A stretch of DNA of 64,000 bases from Pycnopodia helianthoides (GCA_032158295.1 CM063258.1:3120001-3184000), one strand, 5' to 3'. Counted from the first letter of the stretch, positions 10,572-21,105 are shown. Translations and numbers: made by a program. Notes: generated from the sequence alone by a model not told the origin.

Positions 10572-11335
10572 GTAAGTAAGAATGAATTTTAATTTTGACA
10601 AGTCAAGAAGCAGACCTGCTGAGACTGTGGCAGACGTTTAACCCTCATCATCAGCATACCGCCACCGTGTTGAAAAGGGGGTGATGATTGCCGTGCCGTG
10701 GCCCTTGTTGTTTTTGTCAACAATTTATTCTAACTTGTGTTTTCCCCTACCTCCAACTCGTACTCATTCATCATTAGACTCATATATGAGCTAAGATTGA
10801 GGTAGCATAGCAAGTTTGTGATGAGAAGGGTCAATTAATACCAAGAAGAAGGTTGTTGTTTTTTACTCGGCACTTGTGAGTTGTATCACATGATTGACAA
10901 TGATTGATAGCACAACCACGGCACTGGTGTGTACGTGTGGAAACACCACACACCAGTCCCTCATCTAGATGCTGAATAGGTTTTGATGAGAACCCCAACT
11001 AGAATTACAGGTAGAAGTCAAGGATTGGACAATATTGTTATTTTGGAAAGGAAGACAGTGAGAACTGAATTGTTGGCTGGGCATCCCTTTTCAATTGGTC
11101 ACACTCACTCACCATACACTAGCAGTGTAGCACTATAGTATATACTGACATATTATTATTAATAACACTAACGAATATCTTTTGAATTTAATTGTCCCAA
11201 GCTGAGACTTTTTAGACTGGTTTTCTACAAAATTTGTTGAAGCAAATGATCTGGAAAAGATGCTAATCTGACACACACTTTTTCACTCATTTTGTATTAC
11301 ATAATATTAATAGTCACATAATCTAAAGTTCTTTG
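10572..11335. other. unannotated stretch, likely intronic
   Basis: Nothing codes here. There is a perfect 10-bp hairpin (ACTGGTGTGT and complement) at about 10,923-10,957. The rest is AT-rich. Confidence 0.35.
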
Positions 11336-11580
11336 TTTACAGGTAGGGTACACATGTATACTTTGGGTAATTGTCAGAGACCAGTATCCTCACTTGGTGT
11401 ATCCCAATGCATAAAACAACAAACTTGTAAAAATTTGGGCTCAATTGGTTATCGAAGTTGCGAGAAAGTAATGAAAGAAAAAACACCCTTGTTGCCTAGA
11501 ATTGTGTGCTTTCAGATGCCTGAGAAAGGCGTCATGTCTGAAGCCTTTCAAAGATTCAAATTTTTTGTGAAAATATAACC
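11336..11580 (+). mobile_element. truncated TTAA MITE, family C
   Basis: It repeats most of the complete element at 34,254-34,578 in the same orientation (GGGTA-ACTTT start; AACACCCTTGTTGC; AATTGTGTGCTTTCA; TGAAGCCTTTC). The right third and right TTAA are missing. The 81-codon frame across it is incidental. Confidence 0.65.
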
Positions 11581-12639
11581 CTTTTCCAATTCTTGTAATA
11601 TTATTATTTAATGATTGTACAAATGTTCTTCTTTAGACTTGATTTGTCAAAAGGAATTTCCTCCCATTTGTGGTTGTAATTTTGTAATGTAAACATGGGA
11701 ACTGTGTTTTGATGCTATTTTGAGTTTATTGATGAAACATTTTTAGCCACATCCTCTTCCAGAAACTACGCAAATATTGACAGAATCTTTAGAGCAAGGA
11801 CAAGACAGAACTAACAAACTTAATTCCGCTTTTTAATCAAAATGAAAGTTGAGTACCTAGTGTAAACGCGGTGTATATTTGTAGTCCTTTAATGCGGAGC
11901 CATGAATTAGTTTAAAACTAATTAATAACTGACAAAATCTTCTTACTGTGAAATTGAATTCAGTTTTTCCATCTAAATTAATATCTTGTTGACGGGACAC
12001 AGTTTACATACACTATGACCTTGTCTCTGTTATCCCATAGAGCGGTGATAGGGCTAATCCCTTATTATCGTATACTTAAGGGCTTTGGGGCTTAGTTGCA
12101 GGGTGCTATCAAGTCTGTGAGCTCAATGCTGCCCTATTGTACTCGGAAACCTTAATAATTATAGATTATTGATTAGGAACCTGCTGACCAGTCTACCCTC
12201 TGGCATTTCAAAGGTCAGACCTACATCAAAATCTATTTTACCTATAGAGAAATTGGAATACATTTACAAAGGGGTTGAGTATGGCTGACAATGTAAACTG
12301 GTTCCTGTATTGTAAATGCTCATGATGTACTTGAAATGGCATGGCCTTGCATTGGCACTACACCACCTACACCGTACAGTCATCAAAGCATTGGTGGTTA
12401 ATGTACATTTGTACATTGAACCCAGATAAAACAGTACACAATGTATGCTGGGCATGTTTTTTTTAGCCACAACTTTGAAAAAAAGGATGCGTTTATTCGT
12501 AGGTAAATGTTAAAAAGGGCTTCTATAAACTTGCTAGGAATGTTTGGAATTTTTTTAAAAGTGGCGATGAGGTCTTCAACTGCCTTTTAAAACCAGCGAG
12601 GTCGTGGCCAAGTGAGCCTATAATAATATAATAATAATA
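11581..12639. other. unannotated AT-rich stretch
   Basis: I see no splice-supported frame and no repeat shared with other parts of the window. Confidence 0.35.
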
Positions 12640-12905
12640 ATAATATAACGTATTTGTATAGCGCCTAATGCAAACCAGCCTCTAAGCGCTTAACATTCAG
12701 TATTTTCCTGCAAGGTATTGTGGAGCTACGTTTTGAAGTATTAGACCTATTCCCTTTACATAGCACCATGTAATTAATGGTTTACAAAGTGCTGTGGCGC
12801 AAAATGCAGCCAATCCAACCAGGAACACCAGGGCGAACCCCTTCTCTTTTCGATGAGTGCACTGGGTTCTTATACGTGCATTACACAACACACGATCCTG
12901 CAAGG
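12640..12905 (+). repeat. TATAGCGCC-type element, GTATTGTGGAGC subtype
   Basis: An (AAT)n lead, TATAGCGCC and a distant GCGCT are followed by a long block (CTGCAAGGTATTGTGGAGC, TACATAGCACCATG, GGCGAAC) that is nearly repeated at 58,236-58,385. The two copies define a subtype of the dispersed family. Confidence 0.7.
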
Positions 12906-13008
12906 TTTTATACAGCTGTTTAAGACTGAGTCAATACTCTTAAATTCAATCCCATTCATAAATGCCCTTTTTGATTTAAAAAAATATAATAATTTTTGAA
13001 AATTTTTC

Positions 13009-13430
13009 TTAAAGGCCCTGTACACTATTGGTAAGATCAAAAAACACAAATGTTCACAGATTCACACATAACTTACATGATTTAAAGTAAGTAATGGTAG
13101 AAAGAGTTCCTTAAAATATTTCTGCCTAAAATGCTATCGTTTCTGAGAAATGAATAAAACAATAGTTTTTATCGCGCGTGATAATAAACTCGATGTTTGA
13201 AAAACAGAAAACACATAGTCTCTTTTCACTATTTTCTTGTGACCTCGATGACCAATTGAGCTCAAATTTTCACAGGTTTGTTATTTCACGTATAATAATC
13301 ACACAAATCATGAACTTTGTTTGCGACTGTTTTGGGCTCCAATTTATGAATGGTCATTTTACGTGCAGCCCTCAATGGTTGTGTGTATGCGTGTGCACTA
13401 ATAGATTTTTCGTTGACTAAACGGGTATGT
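13009..13430 (+). mobile_element. TTAA MITE, family E
   Basis: The left end TTAA-AGGCCCTGTACAC is intact and the interior has the shared core (CACTATTTTCTTGTGACC, then TTTTCACAGGTTTG). The right end is not found, so the 3' limit is approximate. The relative at 60,887-61,232 is complete. Confidence 0.6.
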
Positions 13431-13663
13431 TTTAAACACTCCTTACCGAGTTTAAATCGCACATTTAAACATGGCCACGTGATCTCCTCTGGACCAATCA
13501 GAATGGATAAACAGTCCCAGGTATTTATTTTAAAATAAAGAATAAAGGCGGGTAAGGGGTCCAAAAGGTGCCCGATGCTTCTGGCTATCAAAGAAATTAA
13601 CATTGTACTGAACTCTAATACATATGTAGATAGTTAAAATATCCCAAAAATTGAATACAGTAA

Positions 13664-14039
13664 TTAAAGGCACATCACAGAATTGGTAATTGTAAAATAT
13701 ACTTTTGATCACAGATTTACATAAAACTTACATGGTCTAATGATGATGATAGTAAAAAACATCCCTAGAAATATTTCTGGCTGAAATGCCATATTTGATG
13801 AGAAATAAATCAAACTAATTTCCGATTGGAGTTTATCGCTCATGAGCGTTTTATTCATGCATTGTATAACACATGCAAATTTGTTATCGGTTTTGCACTA
13901 TTTTCTCGTGACCCAGATGGCCGATCAATCTCAAACTTCTACAGGTTTGTCAGTTTATGTATATGGTGGATTACATAAAGTGCTTACACTGCCAGCAACT
14001 GTTTTGTTAGCAAAAACCAATTCTGTAATGTTCCTTTAA
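13664..14039 (+). mobile_element. TTAA MITE, family A
   Basis: TTAA-AGGCACATCACAGAATT at the left and AATTCTGTAATGTTCCT-TTAA at the right. The left end differs from the family consensus at two positions (GCAC for GAAC, TC for TT). Otherwise it is close to the copy at 3,395. Confidence 0.85.
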
Positions 14040-14083
14040 AGAAACAGTTTGGAAAACTAAACTATAATTTTACACTACCATAA

Positions 14084-14385
14084 ATCAGGGTTCTGCCTAG
14101 GATTTCTTGAGTGCCGGAAAAAATGTTTCCCATGAAACCATTGTGAGATGGATCAGTTACACAGTAGATCATACAAATAGACTCAAACCAAAGAAGTACT
14201 CAAAATGGCTTTGGATACCATTTTTGTTACTGGTGGTGAAACCTTTGAAAGGAAATTGCAAGTTTAATTTAAAAATTTTGGAAATGCGTGGCGGTTGAAA
14301 ACAGAAAATTCTGCCAGTAGTGGTTGGGGAATCCAGAGTGCCGGGTGGGTTTTCCGGCACCAACCACTGTGGGCAGAACCCTGAT
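14084..14385. mobile_element. MITE with ATCAGGGTTCTGCC ends
   Basis: The left end ATCAGGGTTCTGCC and the right end GGGCAGAACCCTGAT are exact inverted complements over 14 bases. The only copy in the window. Flanking AT-rich bases (TAA, AAA) leave the target duplication undecided. Confidence 0.75.
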
Positions 14386-14395
14386 AAATCCTCTT

Positions 14396-14430
14396 TTTTT
14401 GGGGGGGGGGGTGGGGGTTTGGTTGTTTTT
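14396..14430 (+). repeat. T/G homopolymer tract
   Basis: A T run followed by a long G run just outside the preceding MITE. Confidence 0.7.
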
Positions 14431-14772
14431 TTTATGAAAACCAAAACACATTTTTACAAGGTCATAGACCTTTTTCTTTAGTTAATAAGAACTGTCAAAA
14501 ATCTAACAGTTTAAAAATACACTCAACTTCAAACGTTAAGTGATTTTGACGAAAATAATCAAATTCATCTTATAGGCTCTCCACCCCCCTAAACAAACAA
14601 ACAGATAGTTTCCGCTGAGGCATATGAAGAGGAAATGAAAATCGTGAAAGAGGAAGTGCGCTACACATGTTCATTTCGTCGTGTGAGGATGTTTATTGTG
14701 TGCATGGCATCGTACAGCATCCATGTGCACTCCTGAGAAAATTCCCTGATTGGAACATGATAGAAACCGTTG

Positions 14773-15227
14773 GCTTTAAAGGAACATTACAGAATTGGTT
14801 TTTGCTAACAAAACAGTTGCTGGCAGTGTAAGCACTTTATGTAATCCACCACATACATACATGTAAACTGACAAACCTGTAGAAGTTTGAGATCGATCGG
14901 CCATCTGGGTCACAAGAAAATAGTGAAAAACCGATTCAAACATCCCTTGAAATATTTCTGTCTGAAATTTCATATTTGATGAGAAAAGAATAAACTAATT
15001 TTCCGATTTGAGTTTATCGCTCAGTGAGCGTTTTTTCATTTGTTGAATCTATATGATTTCATGCAAATGTGTAATTGGTTTTTCACTATTTTCTCGTGAC
15101 TCAGATGGCCGATCGATCTCAAACTTCTACAGGTTTGTCAGTTTATGTATATGATAGATTACATAAAGTGCTTACACTGCCAGCAACTGTTTTGTTAGCA
15201 AAAACCAATTCTGAAATGTTCCTTTAA
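14773..15227. mobile_element. inverted composite of family A TTAA MITE
   Basis: Both outer ends are right-hand ends of family A: the left one in reverse orientation (14,773-14,938), the right one forward (to 15,227), each bounded by TTAA. The normal left-hand end is missing. The two halves form inverted arms of about 165 bases around a unique middle from the forward copy. See the finding. Confidence 0.8.
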
Positions 15228-15287
15228 TTGTTAATTATTTACATACACATATATAGGCTATATGAATATTTATGTATATTACCCTTT

Positions 15288-15362
15288 CCTGTAATTGGCG
15301 GGTCGTCCGCTGTTGGTTTGGTCAATAAATAAACAAATAAATAAATAAATAAATACAAAATA
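15288..15362 (+). repeat. retroposon 3' tail with (AAAT)n
   Basis: GGTTTGGTCAATAAATAAAC runs into an (AAAT)n tract. This resembles the 3' tail of a LINE or SINE on the plus strand. No body is recognisable upstream. Confidence 0.4.
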
Positions 15363-15636
15363 TGTGTTGTTTCACTGTTTGCAATAGCAGTTAAATATCA
15401 ATACGAATTCTCTTATAGATGATTAGATCAGAACATTCTTTGCCTATCCAGCCTTTGTGTGATTAAATCTGAATGGGCGGAAATAAGAAGGAAATAAGAA
15501 GGAAATAATAATCTCCAGATTTTTAGATGGTCCATTAAAAATAAAGTACTTCATTTTGGATGAGTAATTTTTTAAGAAAAAAAAGATTCAGTTGACACAG
15601 GACATTTTTAAAACATTAGAGTGTCGGTCTGTCAGA

Positions 15637-15766
15637 TCAGGGAGGATAGATCTTCACCATCTTCGCTTGGTCCCAGTGCCTGAACCCAAGGAGCAACTGC
15701 TCCATGCTGAACCGGAGGGACTTAGATGAGCTGATATATGCATGCTCAATGGTACACCTGGTCCTC
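15637..15766 (-). CDS. candidate last exon of an unidentified small gene
   Basis: On the minus strand, TTGTTAGCAG at 15,767-15,776 is a splice acceptor and is followed by 43 in-frame codons ending in TGA. The encoded tail starts RTRCTIEHAYISSSKSLRF and ends DQAKMVKIYPP, with balanced composition and codon use that is less AT-rich than the flanks. The exon needs an upstream exon that leaves two bases of a codon. I could not find a matching middle exon between here and 17,398. No poly(A) signal is obvious. The protein is not one I recognise, and the call could be wrong. Confidence 0.35.
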
Positions 15767-15789
15767 CTGCTAACAAAAGATTCAACCTC

Positions 15790-16010
15790 TATCAATTCAA
15801 TTCACTTCAATTCAATATTACATTTATTTCCATCCTGAACAGTACATAACATAAATGCAAAACATCCAGAATTGTGGAGAGACGATCCTAATAAGCCAAG
15901 GCTTGTAGTGGAGTGCCTTTAGAATAGAAAAACATAGACATAAATAATTAATTAATTAATTAAAAAAATTACAAGTTGATTAATTATGGACAAGACAAAT
16001 GATCTGATGG
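15790..16010 (-). repeat. retroposon 3' end with (TCAAT)n head
   Basis: (CAATT)n-like repeats at 15,798-15,822 followed by ATTACATTTATTTCCATCCTG read, on the minus strand, as a retroposon 3' end with an ATTGA tail. The opposite-strand arrangement is seen at 57,385-57,433. An (AATT)n tract ends the region. Confidence 0.45.
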
Positions 16011-16224
16011 GACGAATGATCTGGCAAACTTTAATTGAGATAAGTGGCGACTAAAAAACTGTAAATCTGCTGGGGAGGAGGCAAATCTGGAAAATAAATA
16101 AATAATAATGTTAGCTCTACATGTACCATGGAAATAGTTGTTGCCTTGCGCTTAAAATAGGACTCGATCGCAACATTTATAATTAACTTTGAATTCATTC
16201 TTTTTGCAACTTGGGTTTAAAAAG

Positions 16225-16480
16225 AAGAGGGCTAATTAATCATCCTGACTTGTGTACATGTTGTGATTGTGCGCTTTGCACCAATCACCATTACAATCAG
16301 TCAGTCCCCCTCATGCCGCACTACATCCTGAACAAGAATTCGTACAAGCTCATCAGCCCATCCCAGTGGTTTTTCGTTGAGACCGGTGGGGCTGAGTGAA
16401 GTACATGTTGTGACAGTGCACCTTGCGCTAATCAGCAGTACTATCAGTCCCATTATGCATCACTGCATCCTAAAATTCCC
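16225..16480 (+). repeat. diverged tandem duplication of about 160 bp
   Basis: GTACATGTTGTGA followed by a GTGC-CTTTGC or CTTGCGC block and ATCAG-CAGTC occurs at 16,253 and again at 16,401, with CACTACATCCTGA matched by CACTGCATCCTAA. The 62-codon frame across it has no splice support. Confidence 0.5.
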
Positions 16481-16484
16481 TCCA

Positions 16485-16967
16485 GGGTGCACCCCACCAA
16501 ATAATCTCCCATAGCACACAGTGCAAAATGCTAAATATTCAAAAATACACGAAAAATACTTAAAAGTCTCACAGCTTTTAGCTTGAAAGGGAAAATTATT
16601 AATTGACTCTTTAACTTTTATGCTCTGCTCAATTTTATATGGGGAGTCCCTGGGCCCGTCGAGTTATTCTCCCTCCAAGTAAAAACACCCCTACACAGGT
16701 GTAATTTTCAAAACGTCCGAGCATCAATCTTGAAAAATGTCCCTACACCTCTCAGCAAATAGGACCTTTTATTTCAGGGCCTATGTCATCCAAAATACCT
16801 CAAGCTGGAAGTCAACAACCCTCAGGTCACAATTTGGCAACATTTTTACACTGAAACACTTTCTCGGGGCTCTCAAATCTGTCTAATATAGAATATTTTG
16901 AGGGCCTACAAAAAATTAATGAGCTCAGCGCTCTGTTTTCTCCTATTTGGTGGGGTGCACCCTCCAG
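16485..16967. mobile_element. inverted-end element, GGGTGCACCCCACCAAATA
   Basis: The left end GGGTGCACCCCACCAAATA has its inverted complement TATTTGGTGGGGTGCACCC at 16,947-16,966. The 480-base interior has no coding capacity. Only copy in the window. Confidence 0.7.
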
Positions 16968-17397
16968 CCTCAGTTTTGTTAACACTGCCTCGAATAGGAG
17001 TAAAATCCAAAATGGCAGGTCTTTGATCAACGATAATTAGGCTCACTCATTTTTAGTCATCTTTCACAAGCTCCTGCAGTTATTTTATTCTTTGCTCGTG
17101 TGGAGGGTAAGGTCAAAACACTTTCGTTACTGGTATCTTTAAAACTAAAGGAATGCAGTTTTCCACTTTGTAAGGGGGCATAAAGGCAATGACTGGAGGC
17201 TTGGGGGCAACTGCCCTCAGTATCAGGCGTGCTTTTTAAGCAATCTCGCCAAGTGTGACCTTTAAGATGGATTCATCCTTGAGAGAGGCTTGGGATAGTG
17301 AGGACAGAGAGATCCAATTATTCACAGAAGTTTCCACAGTAGAGCGCTTCTTGTGAGATGGAGAGAGTATTGATTCATTGATCGGCCAAGTCGGTAC

Positions 17398-17562
17398 CTG
17401 ACAGCTAATCCGATGAGCTGAGACTTGTCTGTCTGCTTGGGCCAAAGTCTCCTTCGCAAGAAGGAAAATGTATTGAAGATGACTTGGAACATCATCTTGT
17501 ATTCCTTCCATATCCATTTCTCTTTGAAATTATACAATTTCAGCTTTTATTTAACTGCAATA
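17398..17562 (-). CDS. candidate first coding exon of an unidentified small gene
   Basis: On the minus strand an acceptor (TTATGTATGCAG) at 17,563 opens 45 nt of leader, then an ATG at 17,517 starts exactly 40 codons that end in CAG-GTACC at 17,398. The segment includes SHLQYIFLLAKETLAQADRQ, a helix-like stretch. A further leader exon may end at 17,678 (AATAG-GTGAGTG). The helix resembles the N-terminal helix of Rpp21/Rpr2-type RNase P/MRP subunits only vaguely; the zinc-ribbon exon that would confirm it was not found, so I do not name the gene. It may belong with the exon at 15,637. Coding would also remain open past the donor to 17,236, so an unspliced reading exists. Confidence 0.35.
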
Positions 17563-17865
17563 CTGCATACATAAAAATCAGAAACATTCAAGATTGGATC
17601 ATGTTATTTTTCTTTCTCCACTTGAAATTCATCTGTGTTACAGGTCTTCACCTTCACGTACTGCTAAAAACACTCACCTATTGGTCAGGATACTCTTACA
17701 AAAATAAATCATAATTTCAGGATAGATTGTGATACATTTTGTACAGGTAATGAAAGATATGCAGTGTTTGTCTTCTTTCTTTTGTCAGGTTGACAATTCA
17801 AATTATGTGGTTTATCATGCCTTGTGCTTTAGGCTAAACAATCTAAAACAGAGGCTAAAAAATCT

Positions 17866-18143
17866 AAAACAGAGGCCGGCGCCTTCTCTTTTTTCTTTTC
17901 TTTTTTACGATAAGGATAAATTTTAACGATCTCTGACCCAAAACATTTTTTTTTTTAATAAATAAGATCGTATTTTTAGACTTTAGCACACCAAAAAACA
18001 CAAAGAAAAAAGCTGGCAACCATCTTGAAAAATAGCCCAGCGGGTTGTCTTAAAAAATGTGTCCGGTGGCCATTTTTGAAAAAAAAATAAATAAAAGGCC
18101 CTCCTATCTTTTTTCAAAAAGGCAGGACGCTAAACGTGAAAAA
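17866..18143 (-). mobile_element. MITE, inverted copy of the 8,761 element
   Basis: It matches 8,761-9,051 in complement: GACTTTAGCACACC, AGCTGGCAACCATCTTG, and the right end AGGCAGGACGCTAAACGTG. The left end is degraded. Confidence 0.6.
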
Positions 18144-18331
18144 TGCTTAATGGTTAAGGATGTGGTCTGCTGTTTGTTCTGCATTTCTTTTCCATTCACA
18201 GTGTTTATGAGATCATTAGGATACATACAAGACTTCTAATGCAGGAATTATTACATCACCAGTATCAGTGACATCTCACGTTTGCTTTAAATCACTTCTC
18301 TTTCACATGCTGTGTTGCTTTAAAACCTGTT

Positions 18332-18538
18332 CTAATAACACAGTTGGCTTGCTTCGATTACTCCTTCATTTAGAACGTTGTTCTGTTGTGATTCAATACG
18401 AGGTCTGTTTGCTTTCCTTGTGACCACGATTGAGATATCTGCCGTGTCATCAAGTGTGTCATTTCTCCAAGGCTCGCTCAGCCCGTTTGCATCTCCTCCT
18501 TCCAGGATGCGGCCATTCGTGTAATTCACACACATCTT
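18332..18538 (-). CDS. candidate last exon of an unidentified gene
   Basis: On the minus strand a long CT-rich tract (18,546-18,575) and CATCAAG form a strong acceptor. The frame then runs K-M-CVNYTNGRILEGGDANG to a TAG, 68 residues in all, with SEPWRNDTLDDTADISIVV in the middle. The frame is phase 0 at the acceptor, as is the exon at 18,641-18,721, and the two share a K-start and a [FY]T[DN]GR[IL] motif. It may be an alternative C-terminus to that exon. I do not recognise the protein family; no transmembrane segment is evident. A variant poly(A) signal (ATTAAA) is near 17,955. Confidence 0.45.
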   Translation of the reverse strand, partial: KMCVNYTNGRILEGGDANGLSEPWRNDTLDDTADISIVVTRKANRPRIESQQNNVLNEGVIEASQLCY

Positions 18539-18640
18539 CTTGATGAGTGGAGAGAGAGAGAGAGAGGAGAGAGTTTCAAGGATGCCACAGATCCTTCCAC
18601 GCTCCAGCCCCCCACCTCCGCGTCATGCGTCATTTCTAAC

Positions 18641-18721
18641 CTAATTATGTTGTAAGAAATCGTCCAGCAAGGAGAGATTGAGTCTGCCATCTGTAAAAAT
18701 TGTCCCATCTGTTCTTTTCTT
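18641..18721 (-). CDS. candidate short terminal exon, copy 1
   Basis: After an acceptor (AAACTTTTCAG) the minus strand reads 26 codons then TAG: KKRTDGTIFTDGRLNLSLLD and DFLQHN. It would be joined in phase 0 to the donor at 19,775. The same 81 bases occur unchanged at 19,880-19,960 in copy 2 of the duplication. Short length makes chance possible. Confidence 0.3.
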   Translation of the reverse strand, partial: KKRTDGTIFTDGRLNLSLLDDFLQHN

Positions 18722-19293
18722 CTGAAAAGTTTTAAGATGTGTACAAGTATTACGTCAACAAAAATTTTTATAACATTTTGTCGATAACAGTGATTGCTGA
18801 AAACGATGTTCCGCTAAATATTTTTGTTAACACGCTTAATTTTTTGAAAGGCACCCAGCCTTTCAAAAAGGTCGTTAATTTCTAGGCCATGTTAATGAAC
18901 AAGGACCTATGAAATGTATCATTGATAAGATTTGTTTCCGTTTATAGCTTCCTTAAAACATTTTTTTTTCATCTCCATTAAGTTTGAAATTCAAAATCCG
19001 TTTTTCCCAATGATGGAGGGATTCCTATTGAATAGAAAAGTAAAGTAGACTTTGCTTGCAACAAGGGTGTTCTTTTTAAAATTTTTTGCAACTTCAATGA
19101 CTAACAGAGCCGAAATTTTGAGCTTTTAAAACCAAACATGTAAAACACCAAGTAAAATAACATTCTGATGACCTCATTTCAGTTCATCAAACTTGCAAAA
19201 TGTGGGTCCTGAATGCCCCACAGTTTAAAGCAAATCATGGGGAAACCCTTCTACTCCTTTTTGTGTTCCCACCAGGGATGATAGTCTTCCTGT

Positions 19294-19677
19294 TTAAAGG
19301 AACATTACAGAATTGGTAATTGTAAAATATACTTTTGATCACAGATTTACACAAAACTTACACGGTCTAATGATGATGATAGTAGAAAACATCCCTTGAA
19401 ATATTTCTGTCTGAAATACCATATTTGATGAGAAATGAATAAGCTACATTTTCCGATTGGAGTTTATCGCTCAGTGAGCGTTTTATTCATGTGTTGAACC
19501 TATATGATTTCATGCAAATGTGTAATCGGTTTTTCACTATTTTCTCGTGACCCAGATGGCCGATCAATCTCAAACTTCTACAGGTTTGTCAGTTTATGTA
19601 TATGGTGGATTACATTAAGTGCTTACACTGCCAGCAACTGTTTTGTTAGCAAAAACCAATTCTGTATAGTTCCTTTA
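19294..19677 (+). mobile_element. TTAA MITE, family A (in duplication copy 1)
   Basis: TTAA-AGGAACATTACAG left end and right end TTCCT-TTAA. The right end has TATAGT for the usual TAATGT. It was present before the segment duplicated, because copy 2 carries it at the same place. Confidence 0.85.
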
Positions 19678-19774
19678 ATCTGATTTCTGATTTGTTTTGC
19701 TCTCAGAAAAACCAGCCAAATCGATAAAATAAATAGCCTGAAAAGGTAATACATTTTTTACCTTCCTGACTTAC

Positions 19775-19857
19775 CTTTTTTATACTGTAAACTATACCAC
19801 CACAGCTGAACAGAACTTTGAAAGGATCCTCACCTTTTTTATTTTGTTCAGATGGTC
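19775..19857 (-). CDS. candidate exon upstream of 18,641, copy 1
   Basis: On the minus strand a frame reading SEQNKKGEDPFKVLFSCGG then IVYSIKK ends at a donor, AAAAAG-GTAAGTC, in phase 0. The only AG that can serve as acceptor (GACGCAG) lies exactly at the duplication junction. Family not recognised. Confidence 0.28.
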
Positions 19858-19879
19858 TGCGTCATGCGTCATTTCTAAC

Positions 19880-19960
19880 CTAATTATGTTGTAAGAAATC
19901 GTCCAGCAAGGAGAGATTGAGTCTGCCATCTGTAAAAATTGTCCCATCTGTTCTTTTCTT
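19880..19960 (-). CDS. candidate short terminal exon, copy 2
   Basis: Identical in all 81 bases to 18,641-18,721. The flanking intron differs slightly (TTTCAAGATG for TTTTAAGATG on the plus strand), so the exon-like part is at least as conserved as its surroundings. Confidence 0.28.
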   Translation of the reverse strand, partial: KKRTDGTIFTDGRLNLSLLDDFLQHN

Positions 19961-20540
19961 CTGAAAAGTTTCAAGATGTGTACAAGTATTACGTCAACAA
20001 AAATTTTTATAACATTTTGTCGATAACGGTGATTGCTGAAAACGATGTTCCGCTAAATATTTTTGTTAACACGCTTAATTTTTTGAAAGGCACCCAGCCT
20101 TTCAAAAAGGTCGTTAATTTCTAGGCCATGTTAATAAACAAGGACCTATGAAATGTATCATTGATAAGATTTGTTTCCGTTTATAGCTTCCTTAAAACAT
20201 TTTTTTTTCATCCATTAAGTTTGAAATTCAAAATCCGTTTTTCCCAATGATGGAGGGATTCCTATTGAATAGAAAAGTAAAGTAGACTTTGCTTGCAACA
20301 AGGGTGTTCTTTTTAAAAATTTTTGCAACTTCAATGACTAACAGAGCCGAAATTTTGAGCTTTTAAAACCAAACATGTAAAACACCAAGTAAAATAACAT
20401 TCTGATGACCTCATTTCAGTTCATCAAACTTGCAAAATGTGGGTCCTGAATGCCCCACAGTTTAAAGCAAATCATGGGGAAACCCTTCCTCCCTCTTCTA
20501 CTCCTTTTTGTGTTCCCACCAGGGATGATAGTCTTCCTGT

Positions 20541-20925
20541 TTAAAGGAACATTACAGAATTGGTAATTGTAAAATATACTTTTGATCACAGATTTACATA
20601 AAACTTACACGGTCTAATGATGATGATAGTAGAAAACATCCCTTGAAATATTTCTGTCTGAAATACCATATTTGATGAGAAATGAATAAGCTACATTTTC
20701 CGATTGGAGTTTATCGCTCAGTGAGCGTTTTATTCATGTGTTGAACCTATATGATTTCATGCAAATGTGTAATCGGTTTTTCACTATTTTCTCGTGACCC
20801 AGATGGCCGATCAATCTCAAACTTCTACAGGTTTTTCAGTTTATGTATATGGTGGATTACATTAAGTGCTTACACTGCCAGCAACTGTTTTGTTAGCAAA
20901 AACCAATTCTGTAATGTTCCTTTAA
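20541..20925 (+). mobile_element. TTAA MITE, family A (in duplication copy 2)
   Basis: Same element as at 19,294 by duplication. Right end is the canonical AATGTTCCT-TTAA, so the change in copy 1 is younger than the duplication. Confidence 0.85.
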
Positions 20926-21021
20926 TCTGATTTCTGATTTGTTTTGCTCTCAGAAAAACCAGCCAAATCGATAAAATAAATAGCCTGAAAAGGTAATACA
21001 TTTTTTACCTTCCTGACTTAC

Positions 21022-21105
21022 CTTTTTTTATTCTGTAAACTATACCACCACAGCTGAACAGAACTTTGAAAGGATCCTCACCTTTTTTATTTTGTTCAGA
21101 TGGTC
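21022..21105 (-). CDS. candidate exon, copy 2, with one extra A before the donor
   Basis: This is copy 2 of 19,775-19,857. An A run before the donor is one base longer (seven, not six), which shifts the exit phase and would change the frame of any downstream exon. Upstream the same frame stays open to about 21,232 without a convincing acceptor. It may be a decayed exon copy. Confidence 0.25.

Larger units (their letters stand above)
18620..19858. repeat. tandem segmental duplication, copy 1
   Basis: A unit of about 1.24 kb is repeated head to tail immediately after this copy. Sequence identity is very high, including a family A TTAA MITE at the same internal position. The join reads GATGGTC-TGCGTCATG at 19,851-19,866. 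Small differences include a CTCCCTCTTC insertion near 20,490 in copy 2. Confidence 0.95.
19859..21105. repeat. tandem segmental duplication, copy 2
   Basis: Second copy of the 1.24 kb unit, ending GATGGTC at 21,105, where similarity stops abruptly. It holds a second MITE (20,541-20,925) and second copies of both candidate exons. Confidence 0.95.
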
